From positions 310,001 to 374,000 of the forward strand of contig NZ_JAIVKL010000001.1 in the NCBI RefSeq assembly GCF_020524045.1: a stretch of 64,000 nt of DNA, given 5' to 3'. A program made the translations under genes and the position numbers. Source of the stretch: Metabacillus litoralis (GTDB lineage: Bacteria > Bacillota > Bacilli > Bacillales > Bacillaceae). Positions within the stretch are counted from its first letter, which is position 1; every line of letters begins with the position of its first letter. Below are positions 47,478-57,080 of this stretch, piece after piece. The notes beneath the pieces are model-generated. The model saw only the letters and a list, made by a program, of their open reading frames with translations, did not search any database and was not told where the DNA came from.

Positions 47478-49994
47478 TTATACCGTTTTGTTCAATAATT
47501 CTTTCAAATTATCAATAAAACTTTTTTCGCTCTCCTGCTGTTCTTCTAGCTCCGGTTTTTGTTGTTCTTTTTCATTTTTCTGATTTTGTTCAGAATGATC
47601 TTTTAATGGTTTTGCTTGTTCCCCAGTAGTTAGTTCAAAACGTTCAATTTCAATCTGTAATGACGGTAAAGCTTGTTTCAGTTGATGCACACTATGATCT
47701 AGCAATTCTTTTGCTGATTTAGTGGAGGTTAAAATCCGTGCAATCATCTCTCCATTTTTCTGTACCAATTTAACAGTTAATGAACCAAGATGTTCTGGAT
47801 TTAGTTTAAGCACTAATCGATTAGCACCATTAGGCGTTTGTCCAAATCTACTGTTTTTAAATGCATTTATTAATTGATTTGTAAATTCTTGACGTAGATT
47901 TGCCTCTGTTTTTTGATGATCATTAGAAGTTGTTTGTTGGTTCGAAACAAACCTATCTAACTGCATGGTGAATTTCTCTTCCACAAAATTAGATTGTTTT
48001 CTATCTTCTGAAAGTCTGTTTAGTTTCACTAGTTCCTCTTCTAATGGTCTTGGCGATGTAAGTGAATTTAATGAAGCCCATTTATTATCTTTTTGATCAT
48101 TGTGATTTATAAATAAAGTCTCTTCACTCAGCTTTGTATTTTTTTCTGAAGGTAACTTAAGAGAATTATCTTTTGAAAATATATTTACTAGTTTTTCATA
48201 TAAAACTGGAAGATTCTCAATAAGCGTAGATTTATTTCCAACGCTATAACTGTTGTCAATAAGTTGATTTTTTATCAAACCTTCTATTTTTGATTTTTCA
48301 ATTAAGAGGGTCTTTGGTTCCTCTATACGAACTTCAAGTAATTGATTTTTTATCATATCCTCCATCTTCACAAATAAATCTACCTTATTACTATGACCAT
48401 TAGAAGCTGCTAAGTAAATTCCTTTAGCTAAAGCTTGCACTCCATTTATTATTTCTATAGGAGAAGTGGTACTATTTGATTTTAAGTTAATTTGATTTTC
48501 TAACGAATCTTGATGATTGCCCACCGTTAAATTGTTATTTGAAAAAATCATTTTTTCTAATTTATCTAAGACTTCTTTAACGTCTCCTGACTGTTCCTCT
48601 GCAACTTGTCCAACCAATTTGGCAAAGTTAAGTATACTTCTGACTAAAGTAGTTTTTTCTTTAGGTAATTCATCAATAATTATTGTTAAGAGATTTATAT
48701 CTTTCATAATATTGATATTGTCTATTTTAGGATCTTTTTCATTAATCATTGAGAGAGAATTGTCAGGTAAACTAACAAGTTCAGTATTTTTACCTACTTG
48801 CTCCTTATTTAATATGATAATTTCAGTCAAAAATTGTTCGTAAAAGTCATAATTACCAACATCAGTTTCTGTGGTGGTTTTTTGTAATTCTTTAGAATTT
48901 TTTACATTTTCAAGAGATGGGAGCTTTATTTCGGCATCTTTCATTAATTCATTGAGAGCTGACTTCTGAAAGATTCCTTGTAAAACATCACTTTGAAACG
49001 GTTTTTCATGATCTGAGCTATTGATAGATATTAAATTTTCATTAGAAAATAATTTTGTTTCCATTTCCCCTTCAGTTGACAGTTCATTTATTAATGAAGA
49101 AACAGTTAAACCTACGGACATACTCTGTTGTTGTGAATCGAATTCTATCAAAGATTCATCCTTCATTTCTTCATCATATAAACTTTGAACAGTTTGTTGA
49201 AAAATAGACTGAACTTTCGTTATATCCATCTCAGTAAAAATTGACTTCATCTTATTATCCAATTGATTTTGAGAAGAATCATTAAAAAGCTTTTTTACAA
49301 TGTTGTCTTTTACATGATTTTTTGTTAATAAACCTGCTTTTACTTCTTGCAGATTATTATTTGCAGTTATTAATTTATCTGCATTTATAATAGTGGAAGA
49401 TTTATCAGCTAAAGCCCATTTAGTCAGCAATATTTGACCTTCCACTAACTGACTTTCATCAGTACTTAATTTTCCAAGAGCATCTATCATGTTTGAAAGT
49501 TTATTATCTTGAGAAGAATAGCTCATATATTCATTTTCTAGTAAACTATTAATCTTAGATAAAAAAGGTGTTAAATTAATAGTTTCATCTGTCGATAGAC
49601 GTTCAATCGCTGTAACAATTGTAAGTACTCCAACTAGTGTATTGGATTGTTCATTATTTTCTATTACTTCATTAATTGTAGTAGACGCTGCTAACTTGCT
49701 GTTAATCACATCACTAATTGAGAAAGAAGCATCAGTATTATGAACTTCCAACATGTTAATCTGAGTTATTTCTTCTTGACCAAGTGAATGTTCTTCAATA
49801 AACGCTGATAATTCAGTAAACAGGTTTTCATATGGATTTAAATTTTCTTCTGAAATATTGTTCTTTTCAATAGTAGCTTGAGGCATTATATGACTCTGCT
49901 CAAGAAAGCGACTAAAATTTAAGCTATTAGGCTTTGGTGAGTTAACTTGGCCACTATTTTGATGAAGTATCTGTAACAACGGAACAACTTTCAC
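47478..49994 (-). CDS. fliK: Hook-length control protein FliK (unusually long)
   Basis: The C-terminal Flg_hook domain is clear (ANRLVLKLNPEHLGSLTVKL then VQKNGEMIARILTSTKSAKE), ending in a Gln/Glu/Lys-rich tail. The other ~700 residues are poorly conserved, Ser/Asn/Glu/Leu-rich and probably extended, as expected of the secreted ruler part. The total, 838 residues, compares with about 490 in B. subtilis from memory. The start is GTG 49994, 7 nt after AGGAGG; an overlapping ATG would hit a stop at once. FliK stops hook export by acting on FlhB. Both FliK and FlgE are enlarged in this organism. Confidence 0.88.
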   Translation of the reverse strand: MKVVPLLQILHQNSGQVNSPKPNSLNFSRFLEQSHIMPQATIEKNNISEENLNPYENLFTELSAFIEEHSLGQEEITQINMLEVHNTDASFSISDVINSKLAASTTINEVIENNEQSNTLVGVLTIVTAIERLSTDETINLTPFLSKINSLLENEYMSYSSQDNKLSNMIDALGKLSTDESQLVEGQILLTKWALADKSSTIINADKLITANNNLQEVKAGLLTKNHVKDNIVKKLFNDSSQNQLDNKMKSIFTEMDITKVQSIFQQTVQSLYDEEMKDESLIEFDSQQQSMSVGLTVSSLINELSTEGEMETKLFSNENLISINSSDHEKPFQSDVLQGIFQKSALNELMKDAEIKLPSLENVKNSKELQKTTTETDVGNYDFYEQFLTEIIILNKEQVGKNTELVSLPDNSLSMINEKDPKIDNINIMKDINLLTIIIDELPKEKTTLVRSILNFAKLVGQVAEEQSGDVKEVLDKLEKMIFSNNNLTVGNHQDSLENQINLKSNSTTSPIEIINGVQALAKGIYLAASNGHSNKVDLFVKMEDMIKNQLLEVRIEEPKTLLIEKSKIEGLIKNQLIDNSYSVGNKSTLIENLPVLYEKLVNIFSKDNSLKLPSEKNTKLSEETLFINHNDQKDNKWASLNSLTSPRPLEEELVKLNRLSEDRKQSNFVEEKFTMQLDRFVSNQQTTSNDHQKTEANLRQEFTNQLINAFKNSRFGQTPNGANRLVLKLNPEHLGSLTVKLVQKNGEMIARILTSTKSAKELLDHSVHQLKQALPSLQIEIERFELTTGEQAKPLKDHSEQNQKNEKEQQKPELEEQQESEKSFIDNLKELLNKTV

Positions 49995-50009
49995 ATGTTC
50001 ACCTCCTTT

Positions 50010-50603
50010 CTACTGACCATTAGTTGCTAAAAGATTTGTGAATTTAACAGCGTCTTCCACAGGCATTTTTGCTAGAATATCTGCAACTTGTTTATCATCT
50101 AAAGAAGTTAGAATTAACATAGCATCTTCTTGTGATAAATTAGGAATGATCTCTGCCGCTTTCTTACTGGTCATATTATCGTATAACTTGCCAATATCTT
50201 TTGTTTTATTTTCAGATTGAGATGTTGTGATATCTTCTAATTGTTTTTCTAAAGAATTAATATCCTGATTCAGTTTCTGTATCTCTTTTTCTTTGATCGT
50301 CACATCTTTCTCTAAAGCACTAATCATAGTTGTTTGTTCTTCTATTGTTTTTTCTAATTCTTTATTTTCTTCTTCTTTCAAAGCTGATTGTTTATCTGTG
50401 TCTGAGGGTTCAACCTGTTTTTCTTCTTTGAATAAGTTTTCAACAACAGGAACTTTTTGTAACGCAGTCTTGGTTTTACCTAAAACATCAAATCCTGCAA
50501 CAGATAAAATAACAACTACTAGTGTAATCGTGAAGACAATAGGAATAAAAACAACAAAGAAAAACCACTGAAATTTCCCATAATCCTGTTTTTCATTTTC
50601 CAT
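50010..50603 (-). CDS. ylxF: YlxF, membrane protein with MgtE-N-like C-terminus (MotE-like)
   Basis: A 197-residue protein: one N-terminal membrane helix (WFFFVVFIPIVFTITLVVVI), a long coiled coil (about residues 75-130) and a C-terminal MgtE-N-like segment (KLYDNMTSKKAAEIIPNLSQ then DAMLILTSLDDKQVADILAK). This layout matches YlxF/MotE, a periplasmic-side helper of motor proteins in other bacteria. It lies between fliJ and fliK. Confidence 0.9.
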   Translation of the reverse strand: MENEKQDYGKFQWFFFVVFIPIVFTITLVVVILSVAGFDVLGKTKTALQKVPVVENLFKEEKQVEPSDTDKQSALKEEENKELEKTIEEQTTMISALEKDVTIKEKEIQKLNQDINSLEKQLEDITTSQSENKTKDIGKLYDNMTSKKAAEIIPNLSQEDAMLILTSLDDKQVADILAKMPVEDAVKFTNLLATNGQ

Positions 50604-50614
50604 CTTTTTTTCAC

Positions 50615-51058
50615 CTAATTTCCACGATACATATATGTTTGAATTGAGAGATCATCCATATGTTTGTTCTCAATGTACTTTAGTTCAACTAAATAATCTT
50701 CTTGTTGTTTTTGCTTTAGCTTTTCATACTTCTTCACTTCAATATTTTTTTGCATTAATTTAACTTGTTGTTCATTCATTCTATTTCTGGTTAAAGAAAC
50801 AAGCTTTTGGTAATGAGTAATTGTCTTTTCAATGTTGCTAACAAATTGCTGGTAATGACGAATTTCTTGAACAGAGACTCCTTTATTAAGCTTTGATAAA
50901 GTACTTTCTTCGAGAACCTCTTTCTGCTTTAAAGAGTCATATAACTTATTCGCCATATTTTCAAAATCGTTAACAGATTGATTATATTCCGCTAATGATT
51001 TTTCTTTTTCATTTTCTTTAATATCCATCACTTTTTGAAATCGAAATTGAAAAGTCAT
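50615..51058 (-). CDS. fliJ: Flagellar export chaperone FliJ
   Basis: A 147-residue all-helical coiled-coil protein starting MTFQFRFQKVMDIKENEKEK, typical of FliJ. It couples the FliI ATPase to the FlhA gate. Its ATG overlaps the fliI stop (TAATG), with AAGGTGAG upstream in fliI. Confidence 0.93.
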   Translation of the reverse strand: MTFQFRFQKVMDIKENEKEKSLAEYNQSVNDFENMANKLYDSLKQKEVLEESTLSKLNKGVSVQEIRHYQQFVSNIEKTITHYQKLVSLTRNRMNEQQVKLMQKNIEVKKYEKLKQKQQEDYLVELKYIENKHMDDLSIQTYMYRGN

Positions 51059-52377
51059 TAAAACTCACCTTTTTCCATAAATTGAATGAGAGTATAGATG
51101 CTTTGATCAATGGTTACCTTATCTTCAACATTTTGTTTCAAATATGAGATAATTTTAGGGTAGAATCTAATAGCCTCATCAATTTCTTTAGATGACCCTC
51201 GTTTGTAAGCACCTATATTAATTAAATCCTCTGAGTTTAAATATGTGGATAAAAGATCTCGAAGCTTAGTTGCAGATGCTTTATGATCATCATCAACAAT
51301 TTGGTTCATCACTCGGCTAATACTTTTTAATACATTAATTGCAGGAAATTGTCCTTTATTAGCTAATTGCCTATCTAATACGATATGGCCATCTAATATA
51401 CCACGAACTGTATCTGATATTGGTTCATTTAAATCATCTCCATCAACCAATACTGTATAAAACGCCGTAATTGTTCCAGTTTCATTCGTACCTGTTCGCT
51501 CTAATAATTTAGGCAAGATGGCAAAAACGGAAGGAGTATATCCCTTTGTTGTTGGTGGTTCTCCTACAGCTAAACCTATTTCTCGTTGAGCCATAGCAAC
51601 ACGGGTAACAGAATCCATCATAAACATGACATTTAATCCTTTATCCCTAAAATATTCAGCGATAGCAGTTGCTGTATATGCAGCTTTTAACCTCATTAGA
51701 GCAGGTTGATCTGATGTAGCTACAATCACAATCGACCGTTTCAGGCCCTCAGGTCCCAAATCACGTTCTATAAACTCTCGAACCTCACGACCACGTTCAC
51801 CCACTAATGCGATAACATTTAAATCCGCATTTGTGTTTCGAGCAATCATACCCATCAGAGTACTTTTCCCAACACCGCTACCTGCAAAAATGCCAACGCG
51901 CTGACCTTTTCCTACAGTTAACAAGCTGTCAATGACTCTTACTCCAACTTCAATTTTTTCATCAATTGGTGGTCGTTTCATTGGGTTTGGTGGATTTTGA
52001 TCTGTAGGTACATGTGTTAATCCTTTAGGTAACAAAGTTTCATTAAGAGGTTGACCAAAAGCATCAATAACATTTCCTACCAAACTTGACCCTACTTTAA
52101 TCTTTAGTGGTTCATTAGTAGCTTCAACAATACTACCTGGAGAAATATTTGTTACTTGTAAGTATGGCATAAGCAGAATATTTTCGTCTTTGAAGCCTAC
52201 AACTTCTGCAGGAATTTTTGTTTTTTGATTAGAACCAGTGTAGATATAGCACAAATCTCCAATTGAGCTTTCGGGTCCCCTTGATTCAATCATTAACCCA
52301 ACAACTTTCTTAACTTTTCCGTATCGTTTATAGGAATCTATTGTGTTAATTTCATGAATCAAATCGATTGCTCTCAA
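51058..52377 (-). CDS. fliI: Flagellum-specific export ATPase FliI
   Basis: A 439-residue F1-beta-like ATPase of the type III export apparatus. It shows the P-loop GIFAGSGVGKSTLMGMIARN, the Walker B region (GLNVMFMMDSVTRVAMAQRE) and EPPTTKGYTPSVFAILPKLL. Regulated by FliH, encoded just upstream; the fliH stop abuts its start. Confidence 0.97.
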   Translation of the reverse strand: MRAIDLIHEINTIDSYKRYGKVKKVVGLMIESRGPESSIGDLCYIYTGSNQKTKIPAEVVGFKDENILLMPYLQVTNISPGSIVEATNEPLKIKVGSSLVGNVIDAFGQPLNETLLPKGLTHVPTDQNPPNPMKRPPIDEKIEVGVRVIDSLLTVGKGQRVGIFAGSGVGKSTLMGMIARNTNADLNVIALVGERGREVREFIERDLGPEGLKRSIVIVATSDQPALMRLKAAYTATAIAEYFRDKGLNVMFMMDSVTRVAMAQREIGLAVGEPPTTKGYTPSVFAILPKLLERTGTNETGTITAFYTVLVDGDDLNEPISDTVRGILDGHIVLDRQLANKGQFPAINVLKSISRVMNQIVDDDHKASATKLRDLLSTYLNSEDLINIGAYKRGSSKEIDEAIRFYPKIISYLKQNVEDKVTIDQSIYTLIQFMEKGEF

Positions 52378-53154
52378 TTAGTGATCACCTCTATCTAGTA
52401 ATTCAATTAACTGTTTTTTCAATTGTTCTAATTGAGTGTCAATGCTTAGGTCAATTCGACCATATGCTGATTCAATAAAACAATCATATTCTTTTAACTC
52501 TGCATCAGCATAAACGTTTATGTCTGTGTCATTTGTCACAATTGCTTGTAATTCATTTTTTTGATTAATTAACAGCTCATAAAATGCTGGATGAACATGG
52601 ATTTTGATATGATCATATTCTTTGACTTCAAGTAGTCCCTTTTTAACGATAGGTAAGAAACTTTCGGGTGAGCTTTCTATGATCGTATTCAAAACTTTTT
52701 CTGCTACTTTAATGGCTAAAAACACGATCTCATTTTCTGCTGACTGAATTTTTTCATCATAATCATTTCTGGCAATATCGACGATTCTTTGAGATTCAAT
52801 GATGAGCGATTCGTATTGTCTTAAAGATTCTTGTCTGCCCAGTTCTAAGCCTTCTGCATATCCTTCTTGTCTAGCTACTTCATAAATTCGTTCACGTTCT
52901 TGTTCCCATGAAGACTTCTCAAGATGAATTTCATCAAGAATCCTTGTTTTTTCATCAACAGCTTCTTGAACTAGTCGTTTTGCTTCTTCATTTGCAGATT
53001 GTATAATCAATGATGATTGAAGAGATAACTCTGGGTCATTTACTTCCTTAAATTTATCATTCAATATATCTTGTAATGTTTGAACAGATATTTGTCGGCC
53101 GTCTTGATTATTGTTTGTAAAGTGAGACTTTATAAGCCTAGACAATAATATCAT
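52378..53154 (-). CDS. fliH: Flagellar assembly protein FliH
   Basis: Negative regulator and stator-like partner of FliI, about 258 residues. The middle is a charged coiled coil (EEAKRLVQEAVDEKTRILDE and YAEGLELGRQESLRQYESL), the C-terminus a conserved FliH domain (FLAIKVAEKVLNTIIESSPE). The start is uncertain: ATG 53154 (MILLSRLIK) has GGAGG only 2 nt away, while a TTG three codons later has better spacing. Both lie inside the end of fliG, so the genes overlap either way. Confidence 0.88.
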   Translation of the reverse strand: MILLSRLIKSHFTNNNQDGRQISVQTLQDILNDKFKEVNDPELSLQSSLIIQSANEEAKRLVQEAVDEKTRILDEIHLEKSSWEQERERIYEVARQEGYAEGLELGRQESLRQYESLIIESQRIVDIARNDYDEKIQSAENEIVFLAIKVAEKVLNTIIESSPESFLPIVKKGLLEVKEYDHIKIHVHPAFYELLINQKNELQAIVTNDTDINVYADAELKEYDCFIESAYGRIDLSIDTQLEQLKKQLIELLDRGDH

Positions 53155-54154
53155 CTCCTCCACCACGGGCAATGACTATTTCTCCTGCTTCTTCAAGTCG
53201 TCTAATCACTCCAACGATTCTTGATTGAGCCTCTTCAACGTCGCGCAGTCTAACAGGCCCCATAAACTCCATCTCTTCTTTAAATGTGTCTACCATACGT
53301 TTAGACATATTCTTAAAGACAACATCACGTACTTCTTCACTTGCAACTTTAAGTGAAAGCATTAAGTCATCATTTTCTACATCTCTAATGACACGCTGTA
53401 TTGCACGGTTATCGAGAGTAACAATATCTTCAAACACAAACATTCTCTTTTTAATTTCTTCTGCTAACATTGGATCTTGTATTTCTAGTGAATCAAGTAT
53501 CGTTCTTTCAGTTGTTCTATCTACACCGTTTAGCACTTCAACTACCGCTTCAATACCACCAGTTTGAGTATAGTCTTGAGTAACTGTTGATGACAATTTC
53601 CGTTCTAAAATTTGCTCAACTTCATTAATGATTTCTGGTGCTGTTCGATCCATTACAGCGATTCTTCTCGCTACATCAGCTTGAAGTTCTTGTGGAAGTT
53701 CCGATAAGATCTGTCCAGATTGGGCTGGTTCTAAATAAGACAAAATGAGAGAAATTGTTTGTGGATGCTCATTTTGAATAAAATTTAGTATTTGAGATGG
53801 GTCGGCTTTTCTAGCGAAATCAAAAGGTCTCACTTGTAATGAAGAGGTTAAGCGATGAATAATACTAGTTGCCTTTTCTTCACCTAGTGCCTTCTCCAAT
53901 ACTTGCTTTGCATAAGATATACCACCTTGTGAGATAAAATCCTGTGCCATTGCAATATCATGAAACTCTTCAATTATTTCTTCTTTTTTCTCTGCCTCAA
54001 CTTTTCGAACACCTGATATTTCTAAAGTTAGTTTTTCAATTTCTTCTTCAGATAAATGTTTATACACTGACGCTGACACTTCTGGACCTAGAGAGATTAA
54101 GAGAATGGCAGCTTTTTGTTTTCCATTTAATATGTTGTTTTCTTTTCTAGCCAA
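53138..54154 (-). CDS. fliG: Flagellar motor switch protein FliG
   Basis: A 338-residue C-ring protein joining the MS ring to the stator. It shows the N-terminal GKQKAAILLISLGPEVSASV, the EHPQTISLILSYLEPAQSG motif of the middle domain, and the C-terminal torque helix with charged residues (DDLMLSLKVASEEVRDVVFK). It lies 12 nt after fliF. Confidence 0.97.
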   Translation of the reverse strand: MARKENNILNGKQKAAILLISLGPEVSASVYKHLSEEEIEKLTLEISGVRKVEAEKKEEIIEEFHDIAMAQDFISQGGISYAKQVLEKALGEEKATSIIHRLTSSLQVRPFDFARKADPSQILNFIQNEHPQTISLILSYLEPAQSGQILSELPQELQADVARRIAVMDRTAPEIINEVEQILERKLSSTVTQDYTQTGGIEAVVEVLNGVDRTTERTILDSLEIQDPMLAEEIKKRMFVFEDIVTLDNRAIQRVIRDVENDDLMLSLKVASEEVRDVVFKNMSKRMVDTFKEEMEFMGPVRLRDVEEAQSRIVGVIRRLEEAGEIVIARGGGDDIIV

Positions 54155-54166
54155 AATCCAACCCCC

Positions 54167-55765
54167 CTAATCCTCTGAAATCCATGTACGTAAAAGCTTG
54201 GCAAAGTCCTCTGGTTTTTCTTTCGCCATTTTTTCTAGCTGTTTTTTACGAACAGTTCCTTCTGTTTCAACTTCATTATTAATATCTTGAACTCTAATAG
54301 GATCTTGAATATCTATATCTTCATCTTCAAACTCATCATTTTCTTGTTTTTTCTTTCTAATTAATAAGAATACCAGCACAATAATTGCTAAAAGTAGAAC
54401 ACCTGCTATAATCCAAACCCAAATTGGGATTGCTTGTGTGGGCACATCTTCAACAAATTGTTGTTTACCATCGAAAGCTTGAACAGATACAACAACCTTA
54501 TTTGCAAGTTCTTCATCTGTTAATGGTTCTTCATTTGCGTCCTTGTTAATAGATGTTCGAATGACAGTTGCAAGGATTTGTTGAATATCTTCCTCTCTTT
54601 CAGGAGTAAAAGATAATGGATCTTCCGGATCTGGAGGCTCAACCATCACTTGTATTCCTAAATCACGAACTTTATAAGGACTTTCAACAATCTGTTTATT
54701 AATTCGATTTACCTCATTATTAATTCTTTCTTCGATACGTTCATAGTCGCCATCTTCAGAACCTGTTGCTGCTCCTTCATACCCAGGAATATCCTCTTCT
54801 CCTGCACCATTAACACCACCAGCAGCTGCAGCTCCAGAACCGGTATATGCTTCGGTAATTCTTTCAACACTAACAGCAATTCCTTCATCATTACCCTCAA
54901 CAACTGGAGAAACAAGGTTTTCTTCTCTCGTTTCTTGGGTAAAGTCTATATCAGTAGTTACAGCTACTACAACTTTATCTTGTCCCATCATTGTTCCTAA
55001 GAGCTTTTGAACATTACGTTGAATATCTTGTTCTATTTGTGATTTAATCTCTTGTTGTGATGCATAATTAGCACCTTGAGAATTATTTCCATTATTTAAG
55101 TCATAATAATTAAAGTTTTGATCCATTATGACGATATTATCAGTAGTTAGGTTTGGAACACTTTTAGAAACTAAATGAAATAATGCATTTACTTTTTCTT
55201 GATCTAATTGTGCACCAGGTTTCAAATTAAGTACAACTGATGCAGATGACCCATCAACTTGTTCTCCTACAAATACAGATTCAACAGGCATGTTAATCAT
55301 CACATTTGCATCATTAACACCCTCGATGCCTTTCATTAAGTTTGCTAACTCTGTTTGTGTCGCTTTTAACTTAATTACGTCAAACTCTTTATCTGTCATT
55401 CCAAAACCTGTATCTTGTCCAAAAAACGAATAATCAATCACTCCTGAATCAGGAATTCCCTCCGCAGCAAGTTCAACCATTAAAGAATCAACTTGTTCTT
55501 TAGGAACCAATATGGCTGAACCATTATTGGTTATTTCAGATTTAACACCCTTCGCATCTAAGGTTTCTTTTATCTGTCCTGTCTCTGCAGCTGAAAGATT
55601 TGAATAAAGAGGGACTAGATTAGGCTTTGAGACAAAATAAGTTAGTAAACCAGCTATGACAAAAAATAAAATTGTACTAGCTATTACTAGAGTTTTTTGC
55701 CCTTTGGTTCTACCTTGCCAAATAGCTAATAGTTTATTTTTAGAACTTGTTAATTTATCGTTCAT
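54167..55765 (-). CDS. fliF: Flagellar MS-ring protein FliF
   Basis: A 532-residue membrane protein with two membrane helices (about residues 27-47 and 445-467) and a large extracytoplasmic ring-building region (LVPLYSNLSAAETGQIKETL, PDSGVIDYSFFGQDTGFGM). The cytoplasmic tail ends in the FliG-binding segment (AKLLRTWISED). A Gly/Ala-rich linker (SGAAAAGGVNGAGEED) lies in the middle. Confidence 0.97.
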   Translation of the reverse strand: MNDKLTSSKNKLLAIWQGRTKGQKTLVIASTILFFVIAGLLTYFVSKPNLVPLYSNLSAAETGQIKETLDAKGVKSEITNNGSAILVPKEQVDSLMVELAAEGIPDSGVIDYSFFGQDTGFGMTDKEFDVIKLKATQTELANLMKGIEGVNDANVMINMPVESVFVGEQVDGSSASVVLNLKPGAQLDQEKVNALFHLVSKSVPNLTTDNIVIMDQNFNYYDLNNGNNSQGANYASQQEIKSQIEQDIQRNVQKLLGTMMGQDKVVVAVTTDIDFTQETREENLVSPVVEGNDEGIAVSVERITEAYTGSGAAAAGGVNGAGEEDIPGYEGAATGSEDGDYERIEERINNEVNRINKQIVESPYKVRDLGIQVMVEPPDPEDPLSFTPEREEDIQQILATVIRTSINKDANEEPLTDEELANKVVVSVQAFDGKQQFVEDVPTQAIPIWVWIIAGVLLLAIIVLVFLLIRKKKQENDEFEDEDIDIQDPIRVQDINNEVETEGTVRKKQLEKMAKEKPEDFAKLLRTWISED

Positions 55766-55830
55766 TCCATAAAATCCCCCGGTTACGATGACATGCTTTT
55801 TCTAACTAAAAACCATCTTTCATTTAAATA

Positions 55831-56145
55831 TTAAACTTGCATTCTCATCATTTCTTGATAGGCTTCAATTACTTTATTTCTTACTTCAACAGCAGTAAGT
55901 AATGTAACACTCGATTTTTGAGCAGATATCATTACATCATGTAATTCAACATTTTTCCCACTTGCAAGTGCATTCGTCTTTTTATCAGAGTCTGCTTGTG
56001 CTTGATTAACTTGATTTATTGATTCTTTTAAAAAGTCACCGAAACTTACTTTACTTGTAGCATTCTGATCTAAACCAATTGCTGGTTTCTGTTGTAGTTG
56101 AGTTGGTTGTGTTGATATTTGAAAAGGACTAACACGATTTATCAT
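55831..56145 (-). CDS. fliE: Flagellar hook-basal body protein FliE
   Basis: A 104-residue rod-MS ring junction protein with the conserved core VSFGDFLKESINQVNQAQAD and the C-terminal AVEVRNKVIEAYQEMMRMQV. Starts 9 nt after flgC. Confidence 0.96.
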   Translation of the reverse strand: MINRVSPFQISTQPTQLQQKPAIGLDQNATSKVSFGDFLKESINQVNQAQADSDKKTNALASGKNVELHDVMISAQKSSVTLLTAVEVRNKVIEAYQEMMRMQV

Positions 56146-56154
56146 TTATATCAC

Positions 56155-56604
56155 CTATTTCCCAATTTCTAGAGCTTTCAATAACATACCTTTAGTTGCG
56201 TTCATTGTAGTCACATTCGCTTCGTAAGAACGTGTACTACTGATTAAATCCACCATTTCTTTTAAAGGATCTACATTTGGCATTGCAACATAACCTTCAT
56301 CATTTGCATCTGGATGCTCCGGATCATAAATAAGTTCAAATGGTGTTTCATCTTCTTTTATCTCAGTGACTTTTACACCATCACTTTTAGTTGAAGAGCC
56401 CATTGCCTTATTCAAAAAAGAAGAAAAATGATTTCCTTGTGGCTGAGTTACAACCATTTTCCTGCGATAGGGTTGCCATTCACCGTCAATAAATTCTCCT
56501 CTAGTCGTATCCATATTTGCCATATTAGAAGAAATTACGTCCATTCTAACTCTCTGAGCAGTTAATGCAGATCCTGAAGTATTAATTGAATGAAATATCG
56601 ACAT
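56155..56604 (-). CDS. flgC: Flagellar basal-body rod protein FlgC
   Basis: A 149-residue proximal rod protein: SIFHSINTSGSALTAQRVRM, DVISSNMANMDTTRG, the PNVDPLKEMVDLISSTRSYE signature and the C-terminal coiled end. It begins 2 nt after flgB. Confidence 0.97.
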   Translation of the reverse strand: MSIFHSINTSGSALTAQRVRMDVISSNMANMDTTRGEFIDGEWQPYRRKMVVTQPQGNHFSSFLNKAMGSSTKSDGVKVTEIKEDETPFELIYDPEHPDANDEGYVAMPNVDPLKEMVDLISSTRSYEANVTTMNATKGMLLKALEIGK

Positions 56605-56606
56605 AA

Positions 56607-56996
56607 TTAATTCCCACCTTTAATGACTGTTTTTAAAGAATTATATTTACTGCTTAAACGATCGATCAGTGCATTATATTGAATTTGATTTTTCGCCATT
56701 TCAGTCATTTCTTGATCAATATCTACATTATTTCCATTGTGTTGATAATTTGTGTTATTTCTAGTTACAATTTGGTAACCTTTTGAACTAGATCCAAAGT
56801 CTATGTGCTTAGCATTTGTTTTAAAAGCATCGAATTTACTTAGTTCATTTGTTAATACCTTATTAAAACGGACTTCTTGGGCTTTATAATTTGGTGTATC
56901 TATATTAGCAATATTATTTGATATCACTTTTTGCTTTGCAGTTGAATAAGATATGGCATTTTCTAAATTTGTTATTGTATTTGAAAAAAGTTTCAT
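56607..56996 (-). CDS. flgB: Flagellar basal-body rod protein FlgB
   Basis: A 129-residue proximal rod protein (AISYSTAKQKVISNNIANID then TPNYKAQEVRFNKVL; C-terminal DQEMTEMAKNQIQYNALIDR). First gene of the fla/che operon. It has a GTGAGGGGAT Shine-Dalgarno and is preceded by 338 nt with promoter-like and palindromic elements. Confidence 0.97.
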   Translation of the reverse strand: MKLFSNTITNLENAISYSTAKQKVISNNIANIDTPNYKAQEVRFNKVLTNELSKFDAFKTNAKHIDFGSSSKGYQIVTRNNTNYQHNGNNVDIDQEMTEMAKNQIQYNALIDRLSSKYNSLKTVIKGGN

Positions 56997-57026
56997 AGTA
57001 TCCCCTCACAAAAAAATAAATACGAT

Positions 57027-57053
57027 CGTATCGTATACTGTCGAAATCTGTTA
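57027..57053 (-). promoter_or_regulatory. Candidate SigD promoter before flgB
   Basis: On the minus strand TAAC, a 15-nt spacer and ACGATACG resemble the SigD consensus (TAAA-N15-GCCGATAT), with CGATA matched. It lies about 30 nt upstream of the flgB ATG. SigD feedback on the fla/che operon is known in B. subtilis. The match is partial. Confidence 0.45.
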
Positions 57054-57080
57054 TTTGATATTTCAATTGTATGAAATAAT

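Noticed and set aside
48517-48843. 108-codon open frame on the plus strand opposite fliK
   Set aside because: Antisense to the long fliK frame; Ser/Leu-rich composition is what the reverse of Lys/Asn/Glu-rich codons gives.
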